Source: Labilibacter marinus
GTDB taxonomy: Bacteria; Bacteroidota; Bacteroidia; Bacteroidales; Marinilabiliaceae
DNA length: 41,246 bases
Direction of reading: 5' to 3'
NCBI RefSeq assembly: GCF_001659685.2
Contig: NZ_LXYE02000066.1
Location: 1-41,246 of the forward strand
Made by a program: the position numbers and the translations under genes. Each line of letters begins with the position of its first letter. Position 1 is the first letter of the stretch. Shown piece after piece: positions 7,828-15,535 of this stretch. The notes beneath the pieces are model-generated. The model was not told where the DNA came from. It worked only from the letters and a program-made list of their open reading frames with translations, and searched no databases.

Positions 7828-10083
7828 ATGATTCGTATCTCCTTATCCCTATTGCTACTATTTTCTGTATGTTATACAAAATGTTATTCGAATAATATAC
7901 TGCAGAAAACACTTAAAAATTGTAGTGCAACCTTTGAAGGAGATGAGCTTGAAAAACAGATTTTTGAGATAGAAGGAGTGGCTAAGTTTATTCCACATCA
8001 GTTTATCGATAGTCCTCAAGAAATGAATACTCATTTAACTCAGGATATTTCCTTAATTCAAAGTTGGAACAATCAACCCGATTCTCTACATAAACTGCCA
8101 GCCTTTGGGTATGGAACTTACTATTTCAATATTACAATACCTGAAAAATATGTGGGTAGAAATTTTATTATTAGACCCAATCATTTTATAGCTTATGCTT
8201 CGCAAATAATGATTAATGGTCAGCAGGTATGCCACAACGGTTATGTGGGTGTTTCATCTTCCGACACTAACTATTTGCCTTACCGAAACACTATTGTCAA
8301 CTCATTTACAGCAGACCAAAGCCATTTACATGTTGTTATATGGGTTTCAAACTTCGATCACTTTAGAGGAGGTATCTTTAACCCTATTCAATTTGGTTTG
8401 GCCAAAAACATGATAATTGAACGAGAAAGAAACATCAGCAAAGATTTATGGGTCATCATATGCCTTGTCGTTATGTTCTTATATCACCTTATCATATTTT
8501 TTGTGAATACAAGAGAGAGAACTGCATTGTATTTTAGTTTGACTTGTTTAATATTCGCTGTGGATTTCTCCTTCCAGGATTCCATGTCTTTTTTTCTGTA
8601 TTTCCCTCAATCAAGTTTTAAACTAGGCTATATTCTGCACCACTCTATGCCTTATCTGCTGCCCTCTTCGTTTGTGTTTTTTCTGCATTCACTATTTCCC
8701 AACGAGGTTTCTATAAAAATAAGGAATATCACAGGTGTAATCACCATCGCATTAATTGCAGCCACTATAATCCTTGATAGTTCTTTAATTCAATATATTG
8801 CACGCCCTCATTATGCCTATGTATTAATGATTGTATTCTACGTTTACTACGTATCAATCAAAGCACTAAAAAATAAACGTGAAGAATCGAAGCTGTTTTT
8901 TATATCGTATTTGCTTTTTTCGCTGTTGGCGATAAATGACATTTTATATGTTTCAGAAATTATTCATACCGCAAGCCTTGTATCTACTGGGCTTATAGCC
9001 TTCGTTTTTCTTTTATCTATTATACAAGGAAGGCGCTTGGCAAATATGTACAACAAAAACCTACACTTATCAAACAACCTTAAAGAACTCAACGTGTCGT
9101 TAGAGAAAAAAGTGATTGATAGAACTCATAAGTTAAACGAGAACATTAATCAGATGAATAAGCTAACGCAGTTTAAAGAGGATATGACCAATATGGTTAT
9201 TCATGATTTAAAGGCTCCTATTAATAGCATTATTAATGCAGAAATTATTCCTGACCATAAGGATAGAAACCTGATGGTAAAACGATCGGGATATAACATG
9301 CTTAATATGGTAGAAAACATTTTAGATGTTTACAAAGCTGAAAATACAGAATTGACTCTTTTTAAGCAGGATTTTAAGTATTCCGAATTAATGGATCAAG
9401 TGATGGAAGAGATTGGTTACTCGCTTCAAGCACATTCTATCAATTTACAAGAAGTCAATCGATTAAACTACCTAATAAATGGGGATAAAAATATATTGCA
9501 ACGGGTTATTATCAACATCATTTCTAATGCAATTAAGTTTGCTCCTACAGGAAGTATCATACGAATGAAATCCATTTTAAATAATGGTGGTGTTTTAAAA
9601 ATAAGCATTTCGAATGATGGTCCTGCTATTCCTGCAAAAGAGCAAAAGACTATCTTCGATCGCTTTAAACAAACCAAACAAGGTATTCAAAAGTCCGGTT
9701 CAACAGGCATAGGGCTTACCTTTTGCAAATTAGCTGTGGAGACCCATGGTGGACAAATTGGTGTAATTTCAGAAAATAAAGGAGCCGAATTTTGGATAGA
9801 GATTCCTCATGTAAAAGAGGTCAATTATAATTACCTCTTAGAATCCGAAAATAAAACCAAGCTACGCTTAAGCGAGGCGAATAAAACATACCTCAAACCA
9901 TTTATCACTCAGCTAAAGCAACATAAAGCATTTGAAATTTGGGAAATCAATCAGATTATTAAAACAATTAATCGTACAGATGCCGGTATTGATAAGTGGT
10001 TAAAACTGCTGGAAGCGATTATTTATTCCGGAGACGATAAAGCTTTTCAGGATGCCTTAATTATGGGTTTAAAATTTAGCTAA
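7828..10083 (+). CDS. 7TMR-DISM-type sensor histidine kinase
   Basis: This is a 751-residue membrane sensor kinase. It has a signal peptide (1-22), an extracytoplasmic beta-rich domain (~30-195) of the 7TMR-DISMED2 type (GTYYFNITIPE, IMINGQQVCHNGYVG), and about seven hydrophobic helices (~205-400). A coiled coil follows (~405-450), then the phosphoacceptor H459 in MVIHDLKAPINS. The ATPase domain shows the N box around N567 (NIISNAIKFAP), the G1 box SNDGPAIP and the G2 box STGIGLTFCKLAVETHGG. About 85 residues follow the kinase domain as a helical tail of no recognised family. The extracytoplasmic domain suggests a carbohydrate-like ligand, but that is inference. It ends in a 15-bp convergent overlap with a response regulator, the likely partner. 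Confidence 0.9.
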   Translation: MIRISLSLLLLFSVCYTKCYSNNILQKTLKNCSATFEGDELEKQIFEIEGVAKFIPHQFIDSPQEMNTHLTQDISLIQSWNNQPDSLHKLPAFGYGTYYFNITIPEKYVGRNFIIRPNHFIAYASQIMINGQQVCHNGYVGVSSSDTNYLPYRNTIVNSFTADQSHLHVVIWVSNFDHFRGGIFNPIQFGLAKNMIIERERNISKDLWVIICLVVMFLYHLIIFFVNTRERTALYFSLTCLIFAVDFSFQDSMSFFLYFPQSSFKLGYILHHSMPYLLPSSFVFFLHSLFPNEVSIKIRNITGVITIALIAATIILDSSLIQYIARPHYAYVLMIVFYVYYVSIKALKNKREESKLFFISYLLFSLLAINDILYVSEIIHTASLVSTGLIAFVFLLSIIQGRRLANMYNKNLHLSNNLKELNVSLEKKVIDRTHKLNENINQMNKLTQFKEDMTNMVIHDLKAPINSIINAEIIPDHKDRNLMVKRSGYNMLNMVENILDVYKAENTELTLFKQDFKYSELMDQVMEEIGYSLQAHSINLQEVNRLNYLINGDKNILQRVIINIISNAIKFAPTGSIIRMKSILNNGGVLKISISNDGPAIPAKEQKTIFDRFKQTKQGIQKSGSTGIGLTFCKLAVETHGGQIGVISENKGAEFWIEIPHVKEVNYNYLLESENKTKLRLSEANKTYLKPFITQLKQHKAFEIWEINQIIKTINRTDAGIDKWLKLLEAIIYSGDDKAFQDALIMGLKFS

Positions 10084-10905
10084 ATGAACTTCTAAATTAT
10101 CGCCACTCGGTAGGTTTATTTTTTTTCGTAAACGATATCGGGAAACTTTAACGCTATCCGTTGTTTGATTCAGAACAGATGCAATCTCTTTATTCGTCAT
10201 TCCTAGTTTTATGAACGAGCATAATTTTAGCTCCCCAGGAGTTAGTTTAGGATACTTCTTTGTTAAGTTTTTTTCAAAATCAGCATGTACTTTCGAAAAG
10301 GATAAACTAAATCTATTCCATGACTCTTGACTGTTTTGTTGCTCTAACTCATTTTTTAAATGCAATAAGTCCTTTTTTGCCTTTTCGGGATGGGCATCAA
10401 TTTCAATACCTATATTATCGATAGTATTACCAATGCTTTTTAAAAACTGGCTACTCTTTACAATTGAAAGCGCATTTTCGGTAAGCTCCTTATCTTTTTG
10501 TTTTACGATCTGATTATAATAATCGTTCAGCAACACAGCCGATTTGGAACGAGCCACTAATTCTATTGGATCTAACGGTTTGCGAATATAATCAATCGCT
10601 CCCGCCTCTAATGCAATTTTTAAATGTTCGTTGGTAAGCATTACTCCTGTGGCTATAATTACAGGAATATCTTTTAAAGCCTCATCCTCTTTTATCTGTT
10701 TAATTAAATCAAGCCCCATTAACTTAGGCATTTCCCAGTCTGTAATTATTAAGTCGGGCTTTATCTGCAAAGCAATTTCCAATGCATTTTCTGAGTTACT
10801 ACATTGGTAAGTCTTATATGAGGGTAGATACTCCGCATACACCGACACCATAAGTTTTAGGTTGTCAACAGAGTCATCAACTATCAATATTTTGGGGCTA
10901 TTCAT
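10069..10905 (-). CDS. Response regulator: receiver, helical linker and LuxR-like HTH
   Basis: This is a 278-residue cytosolic regulator. The receiver shows the acidic pair D10/D11 (LIVDDS), the phosphoacceptor D56 in IITDWEMP, and the conserved lysine in YIRKPLDP. Residues ~125-215 form a charged helical linker. The C-terminal helix-turn-helix (~222-270) reads LTPGELKLCSFIKLGMTNKE, then IASVLNQTTDSVKVSRYRLR, as in LuxR/GerE-like domains of Bacteroidota. It is convergent with the 7TM histidine kinase and overlaps its 3' end by 15 bp, so it is the natural candidate for phosphotransfer from that kinase. An inverted repeat at 10939-10971 lies 34-66 bp upstream of its start and could be an autoregulatory operator. 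Confidence 0.88.
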   Translation of the reverse strand: MNSPKILIVDDSVDNLKLMVSVYAEYLPSYKTYQCSNSENALEIALQIKPDLIITDWEMPKLMGLDLIKQIKEDEALKDIPVIIATGVMLTNEHLKIALEAGAIDYIRKPLDPIELVARSKSAVLLNDYYNQIVKQKDKELTENALSIVKSSQFLKSIGNTIDNIGIEIDAHPEKAKKDLLHLKNELEQQNSQESWNRFSLSFSKVHADFEKNLTKKYPKLTPGELKLCSFIKLGMTNKEIASVLNQTTDSVKVSRYRLRKKINLPSGDNLEVHLAKF

Positions 10906-10938
10906 AAATCCAAATTGTTAACCTGAGCAAGTTCTTAA

Positions 10939-10971
10939 ATTACAATAAAGAAAATACTTCAAAATTGTAAT
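10939..10971. promoter_or_regulatory. Inverted repeat upstream of the response regulator
   Basis: ATTACAAT (10939-10946) and ATTGTAAT (10964-10971) are exact reverse complements separated by 17 bp, 34-66 bp upstream of the regulator's start. The position fits an operator overlapping a promoter. A second, wider pair, GAGCAAGTT (10924-10932) and AACTTGCTC (11017-11025), encloses it. Confidence 0.4.
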
Positions 10972-10985
10972 ATTGAATTCAGTTG

Positions 10986-11003
10986 GTAAGCAAAAAGTAA
11001 ACA
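10986..11003. repeat. Second copy of the 18-bp shared sequence
   Basis: Identical to 3503-3520 (GTAAGCAAAAAGTAAACA). It lies 81-98 bp upstream of the response-regulator start at 10905, next to the inverted repeat at 10939-10971. Confidence 0.5.
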
Positions 11004-11038
11004 CTTTATTAAAACTAACTTGCTCTAACACTCTGTTT

Positions 11039-11344
11039 TCAGCATACAATAACTATCATGCTTACTAAAGCAGCTAAAACAATTACGGTTACAATTGTGC
11101 CTATTCCAGAATAAAGCCACGCTTTACGCTGTTTCTGAATCGTTTTCTTTCTAATCTTAGCTTTAATTTTTTCCAGTTCTTCCTGACTAATATCCTTTTT
11201 ACGAAAATCGATATGATGTGTTTTTCGAATCTCTTCTTGGTAGGCATCTTTTATATCTCTCATTCTCTCCATACGCTTTCTTCTGATAGAATCGTTATAG
11301 CGAGAACGTTTGATCATATCTAATACATGTCCTGCTGAGCTCAT
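11039..11344 (-). CDS. Small tail-anchored membrane protein, conserved in Bacteroidota
   Basis: This 101-residue protein has a very basic, helical N-terminal two-thirds (KRSRYNDSIRRKRMERMRD) and one C-terminal membrane helix (about residues 73-101: GIGTIVTVIVLAALVSMIVI). That fits a tail anchor with the charged part in the cytoplasm. The opening MSSAGHVLDMI resembles a group of small Bacteroidota proteins of unknown function; I know of no assigned role. It is on the minus strand, upstream of the response regulator by 133 bp and after the terminator of the PspC operon, so it is probably its own unit. Confidence 0.7.
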   Translation of the reverse strand: MSSAGHVLDMIKRSRYNDSIRRKRMERMRDIKDAYQEEIRKTHHIDFRKKDISQEELEKIKAKIRKKTIQKQRKAWLYSGIGTIVTVIVLAALVSMIVIVC

Positions 11345-11442
11345 AGGGTTAGTTTTTGCTAGTTAATAACAATATAAAGATATATAAATATTGCCATTGG
11401 TCATTTACAAAAGTACTCCTAAAGCTATTTTGCTTACAAGAA

Positions 11443-11487
11443 AAGAGCCTGTCGCCACTCTATAACGAATGAAGCGGACAGGCTCTT
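11443..11487 (-). terminator. Terminator of the padR-pspC operon
   Basis: A perfect 11-bp stem, AAGAGCCTGTC (11443-11453) with GACAGGCTCTT (11477-11487), ends in TTTTCTTG on the minus strand. It lies 36 bp past the DUF4252 stop at 11523. Confidence 0.75.
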
Positions 11488-11522
11488 CCTTTTACTTTAT
11501 AAACTCCCTGTAACTCCCTACT

Positions 11523-12020
11523 CTACTTATAGTCTTCCATTTTATCTTTGAGTTTATCTACATCATCAATTTTAAAGTCACCAAAGAAGGACAACAACAC
11601 CCCGTTTTTTTCTCCCTGAAAAATCACGTGACACTCATACACTTTGCGGCCCTTACGATGCACCCAAACTTCTGAATCTTCATCGTTATCATCATCCTCC
11701 ACTAAGGAGTACTTTCCCTTTTTCATGTATTTACGAACCTGATCAACAAACTCAACATCAGGTGCTACTTCAGGCTTAAACAGCACTACCTTTACTTCGT
11801 GTAAATCACCAGTTACTTTATGTTCCTCTCCATCTTCATCGCTCTCCACATCAAAATCCACAAAGTTTAAAAGATTTTTAGATAGCGATAAATAAGTCAC
11901 CTCATCTCGACCTCTAAAATCATTAAACATCTTTTCTGCCACTTTCTGCTGTGCAAAAATGGATAAACTATTAATTCCTACTAACAGTATGACGATTGAT
12001 ATTCTTAAAACATTCTTCAT
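11523..12020 (-). CDS. DUF4252 domain-containing exported protein
   Basis: I chose the ATG at 12018-12020, giving 165 residues, because it opens a clean signal peptide (MKNVLRISIVILLVGINSLS, then IFAQ). An in-frame ATG at 12065 would put an unlikely extension in front. The mature part has the DUF4252 outline: an early helix (VAEKMFNDFRGRDEVTYLSL), acidic stretches (ESDEDGEEH, EDDDNDEDSE) and a C-terminal 'GVLLSFFGDFKIDDVDKL' segment. The family is periplasmic or surface-located, typical of Bacteroidota, and has no known biochemical role. It is last in the padR-pspC-pspC operon and is followed by a terminator, which ties it to that putative envelope-stress unit. Confidence 0.8.
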   Translation of the reverse strand: MKNVLRISIVILLVGINSLSIFAQQKVAEKMFNDFRGRDEVTYLSLSKNLLNFVDFDVESDEDGEEHKVTGDLHEVKVVLFKPEVAPDVEFVDQVRKYMKKGKYSLVEDDDNDEDSEVWVHRKGRKVYECHVIFQGEKNGVLLSFFGDFKIDDVDKLKDKMEDYK

Positions 12021-12128
12021 ATTTCTAATATTTAGTAAAACCAAAATAACCATTGCAAATTTCAATCATACTTTTATCTGCTCTGGCCACGCTAGCTTCA
12101 TTGTTAATTGGTTTAAGTTTAATACTTG

Positions 12129-13610
12129 TTAATCTAAATTATCATATACAACCCATTCCAGTTCATCGGCTACCTCAACTTTTACACCTTCAGGAACGGT
12201 AATCACCACAGTCAGTTTTTGATCTCTAATCTTACTGTTTTCTTGAATGGTAAATACAGGATCGATGCTAATTATACTATCTTTCTGCATCCAGAAGAAC
12301 TCAATATTATCACAATTTTGAAGTGCATTAGAAAGTGACCTTCCTCGTGCCATTTTCTTAATATCCATAGCAAACTCATCACCTCTAACCAACTCTATTC
12401 GTGGCCTACCTTGTATATGCACTTTTTCATCTGCCAAGTACACATCTAAACGGTTAACATCAAATAAGTGCTCTTGATATTCAGGAATATGTGTTTGTGT
12501 ATTTGCATTTAGGTAAATAGTGCTATCCTGCGGAATTGTTAATTGCTCCTTTTTATATTTGTCCTCGGTAACCGAGAATTCGCGAGCCACTCTAGCTGTT
12601 GTATACACCACCAATATTAGTCCTGCCAACCAAAGTACTAATGCCGAAATTCCTACCACTCTATTTCCTGATCTAAACCTAAATACAAGTCTAAACCCTA
12701 AGTAGAAAAGCAATAAAATTGGAATACACGTGACTAATACAATACCTATGGAGCCAATAATCATATCCGAACTCGCCAGAAAATATCCAGGTAAGGAGGT
12801 ATAATAATTTCCTAATCCTGAGAAATCGAAAAAGGTAAATCCAAAGGTGAAAGTTAAGATAAGCGAAACCAGTGCGGCCAAGGTTCCAACCATAATAGCC
12901 ACGCCTAATATCGACAACAGAATTCTTACTGTAGTTCGCAAAGCATTACCCATAGCGTCTGTTCCTTTTGAAAAAGAGCCAGAAAAATTTTGGTAGGTCT
13001 GCGACTGTTTAAACTTTTCCGAAACTTCCTGATATTCGTTTCTAATATTTTGCTCCCAAGCTTCGTAACTTGCAGGCCCCTTCATTTCAAGCTTTTGCGT
13101 AATGGTTAATGCTTTGGGCATCACAATCCACAATACAATATACACGGGTAACGATGCACCATAAAGAATAAAAGTGATTAAAAAGATGATTCTAAAAACC
13201 AGTGGGTCAATATCGAAATATGCACCCAAACCACCACAAACACCACCTAAATACCTGCTATCCGTATCTCGATATAATCGTTTTCTGTAAATAGGAGCTG
13301 CAGCCGATGAACTGGACGAATTAGAAGAGGATGCTTGCGGCTCTTCCTCGTCGGCAATATCCTGAGGCTCGCCCATGGTGGTTATTACTTCTTCCACCTC
13401 AGTTAAAGTAATTACCTCTTCTGCACTTCTTTTTTTACCGCTAAATAATTCGGCAATACGCGCTTCAATATCTGCTACAATCTCTTTAGCCTCATCCTTA
13501 TCCGAAAAGCTATTCTCTATTTTTTTAAGATATTGATTAAGCTTATCATACGCATCTTCATCAATATGAAAAGCGAATCCGTTTAGGTTTATATATAATG
13601 TTTTCTTCAT
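12129..13610 (-). CDS. PspC domain membrane protein, long form
   Basis: This is a 493-residue protein. Residues 1-90 form an N-terminal helical domain (MKKTLYINLNGFAFHIDEDA; IVADIEARIAELF) shared with the next gene. A serine-rich linker (SSSNSSSSSAAA) leads to a PspC domain (~110-180: RLYRDTDSRYLGGVCGGLGA, FDIDPLVFRI, VYIVLWIVMP). About three more membrane helices follow (~225-345). The C-terminal ~140 residues form a beta-rich domain (LNANTQTHIPEYQE to VEVADELEWVV) resembling a toastrack-type adhesin/sensor fold. PspC proteins act at the inner membrane in phage-shock/envelope stress. The pairing with padR suggests ligand-dependent expression. It is a paralogue of 13663-14637, 52 bp upstream. 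Confidence 0.85.
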   Translation of the reverse strand: MKKTLYINLNGFAFHIDEDAYDKLNQYLKKIENSFSDKDEAKEIVADIEARIAELFSGKKRSAEEVITLTEVEEVITTMGEPQDIADEEEPQASSSNSSSSSAAAPIYRKRLYRDTDSRYLGGVCGGLGAYFDIDPLVFRIIFLITFILYGASLPVYIVLWIVMPKALTITQKLEMKGPASYEAWEQNIRNEYQEVSEKFKQSQTYQNFSGSFSKGTDAMGNALRTTVRILLSILGVAIMVGTLAALVSLILTFTFGFTFFDFSGLGNYYTSLPGYFLASSDMIIGSIGIVLVTCIPILLLFYLGFRLVFRFRSGNRVVGISALVLWLAGLILVVYTTARVAREFSVTEDKYKKEQLTIPQDSTIYLNANTQTHIPEYQEHLFDVNRLDVYLADEKVHIQGRPRIELVRGDEFAMDIKKMARGRSLSNALQNCDNIEFFWMQKDSIISIDPVFTIQENSKIRDQKLTVVITVPEGVKVEVADELEWVVYDNLD

Positions 13611-13662
13611 TTTTTTTAGTATTTAGATATGAATCCCAGTTGATATCTAACGTTTACACTGC

Positions 13663-14637
13663 TTAGCAGAGCATAAATACACTGCCCATTAAAAAACCTA
13701 CCACTTTTAAACCTATAATGGCTAAAAACATAAATGCAATAAAGTAGATAATAATCTTAAACAGTGATTTAAATATTAATCCTATTATTAGGAGTACAAA
13801 AATGGTAACCAAAAAACCAGGAAAATGAAAGAATGGCATATGCCCTAGTTGAAAATTAACATGATGTACAAAATCCTGATGGTACCAATTTATATCAGCT
13901 AGGCCACCTAGAAAAAAAAAAGCTCCAACTATTGCTATGATGGAAATGATTGTTTTATCGCGTTTGGTAAACTTGCTCCACCAGGTTTCGCCTTTTCTGT
14001 AGGCATTGGTATTCCGTACCTTACTAAACCGTTGCTTTACGTCTTCGTATTCATTACGAATAGCTTTTTCAATATTACTAATAGTTACATTCTCGCCTCG
14101 CATTTCAAGCTTTTGAGCTGTTGTGATGGCAGCAGGAACCACAATCCAAAGAATAATATAAATAGGAATAGTCATACCTAAACCCAGAAAGATAAACAAC
14201 ACAAATAAAATACGTACCAGTACTGGATCGATATTTAAATAGGCAGCAATACCGCCACAAACACCACCAAGCACTCTGCTGTCAATATCTCTGAACAACC
14301 TCTTATTAGCCTTACCATAAGTATACTTCGCATATTCTTGCTTAGACTCCTTACGTTCCTTAAACTCTTCTCCTTCGTCATCAAACTCCTCAGGCTGTCC
14401 CATTTTGGCAATAATTTCATCCACCATATCCATGGTAACCACACCCGATTTTTCCGAAATTCTATCTCCCAACAATTCAGCAATTCGGCTTTCTATATCG
14501 TTAATAATCTCCTGGCCTTCGTCTTGCTTTTTGAAGTAACGCTCCAGTTTATCCAGGTATTCTCGTAAACGAGCAAAGGCATCATCATCGATGTAAAACA
14601 CTCTGCCGCTCAAATTAATGTTTAATGTTTTTTTCAT
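13663..14637 (-). CDS. PspC domain membrane protein, short form
   Basis: This 324-residue paralogue of the downstream gene has the same N-terminal domain (MKKTLNINLSGRVFYIDDDA; INDIESRIAELL, ~1-85) and a PspC domain (~110-180: RLFRDIDSRVLGGVCGGIAA, LNIDPVLVRI, IYIILWIVVP). A basic cytoplasmic segment follows, then about three hydrophobic helices to the C-terminus (ending VGFLMGSVFMLC). It lacks the long form's beta-rich C-terminal domain. It is 15 bp downstream of padR and clearly co-transcribed. The two paralogues may form a hetero-complex in the inner membrane; that is inference. Confidence 0.87.
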   Translation of the reverse strand: MKKTLNINLSGRVFYIDDDAFARLREYLDKLERYFKKQDEGQEIINDIESRIAELLGDRISEKSGVVTMDMVDEIIAKMGQPEEFDDEGEEFKERKESKQEYAKYTYGKANKRLFRDIDSRVLGGVCGGIAAYLNIDPVLVRILFVLFIFLGLGMTIPIYIILWIVVPAAITTAQKLEMRGENVTISNIEKAIRNEYEDVKQRFSKVRNTNAYRKGETWWSKFTKRDKTIISIIAIVGAFFFLGGLADINWYHQDFVHHVNFQLGHMPFFHFPGFLVTIFVLLIIGLIFKSLFKIIIYFIAFMFLAIIGLKVVGFLMGSVFMLC

Positions 14638-14652
14638 GACTATATGCTTTTA

Positions 14653-14979
14653 CTATTTGTTTTTCACAATATCTACTGCATCCACTAATTCATTCCACGA
14701 TGCATCTAATTCTGATAAAAATCCTCTACCTTTTTCGGTCAGTTCGTAATACTTACGTGGCGGTCCTTGTGTTGACTCTTCCCATCTATAAGTCAGCAGT
14801 TCTGCATTTTTTAAACGGGTTAGTAAAGGGTAAAGCGTACCCTCAACAACAATCATCTTTGCCTCCTTCAACTCACTAATTACATCAGAAGCATACTTAT
14901 CGCTACGTGAAAGGATAGCCAGAATACAATATTCTAATACTCCCTTTCTCATCTGCGCTTTTGTATTTTCTACCTTCAT
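14653..14979 (-). CDS. PadR family transcriptional regulator
   Basis: This 108-residue winged-helix protein shows the PadR hallmarks: MRKGVLEYCILAIL, then SDKYASDVISELKEA, the recognition/wing segment IVVEGTLYPLLTRLKNAELL, and 'STQGPPRKYYELTEKGRGFL'. PadR proteins of this short class repress adjacent genes and release DNA on binding a ligand. The gene precedes the pspC pair by 15 bp and follows a small exported-protein gene by 58 bp, so it very probably autoregulates the whole operon. It was named by family only. Confidence 0.92.
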   Translation of the reverse strand: MKVENTKAQMRKGVLEYCILAILSRSDKYASDVISELKEAKMIVVEGTLYPLLTRLKNAELLTYRWEESTQGPPRKYYELTEKGRGFLSELDASWNELVDAVDIVKNK

Positions 14980-15037
14980 ATCTAATTCCTCCTATTGACT
15001 TAGTAAACAGTATTGATTACCTCGTTCCTAAATTTTA

Positions 15038-15250
15038 TTACAATCTTATTGAGCGTTCCCTGCCTATTTTAAAGTCTACTGAAACTTCACTTGTATCAAA
15101 CACATCGTTAATATCAATGGCGTGTTGTTCTATAAACTCAACCTCGTTATTTAATAAGGTATGTTTTGCAGGTAGTACCGGAACAATCAGCGTTAATCCT
15201 AAGATTACAGCTGACAAAACTATCATTACTCTATTTCCGGATGTTTTCAT
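15038..15250 (-). CDS. Small exported or membrane protein heading the padR operon
   Basis: This 70-residue frame has an N-terminal hydrophobic segment (MKTSGNRVMIVLSAVILGLT, then LIVPVLP) followed by an acidic region and a short basic tail. I do not recognise a family. Coding status is supported by a good -7 box (TATATTTG, minus strand, 15299-15306) about 49 bp upstream of the ATG, by placement 58 bp before padR on the same strand, and by normal codon use. It may sense or be co-regulated with the PspC system. Confidence 0.5.
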   Translation of the reverse strand: MKTSGNRVMIVLSAVILGLTLIVPVLPAKHTLLNNEVEFIEQHAIDINDVFDTSEVSVDFKIGRERSIRL

Positions 15251-15298
15251 GTCTACTATATTTTTATAATACCTTCTATTACCCTGAATATTGTATTA

Positions 15299-15331
15299 CA
15301 AATATATGTCTTTTACTAGGTACTATGCAAT
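15299..15331 (-). promoter_or_regulatory. Bacteroidota-type promoter of the padR-pspC operon
   Basis: On the minus strand, TATATTTG (15299-15306) is an exact TAnnTTTG -7 box, with ATTG (15328-15331) 21 bp upstream as a three-of-four -33 box. The palindrome TTGTATTACAA overlaps the -7 box, and ATGCAATACAT (15325-15335, ATG-N5-CAT) overlaps the -33 box. Both are candidate PadR sites. Confidence 0.5.
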
Positions 15332-15480
15332 ACATATTACTGTATTTTTTCCATTTATTTTCACAACACACACCTTAATGCCTCATTTACTGCTAATTAA
15401 TGAATATATAAAATTTCATATTTATTTGGCTAATAATCATAATACCAAGGTGTTTTGACTAAATAACTTCAAAACAGAGC

Positions 15481-15512
15481 AAAAAAAAGAGCCAAGAATT
15501 ACATCCTGACTC
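15481..15512 (-). terminator. Terminator of the aldo/keto reductase gene
   Basis: On the minus strand, GAGTCAGG (15505-15512) pairs with CTTGGCTC (15489-15496), including two G-U pairs, and eight T follow (15481-15488). It lies 24 bp past the stop. Confidence 0.65.
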
Positions 15513-15535
15513 CATCTTTTTTCGAAAATTGATAT

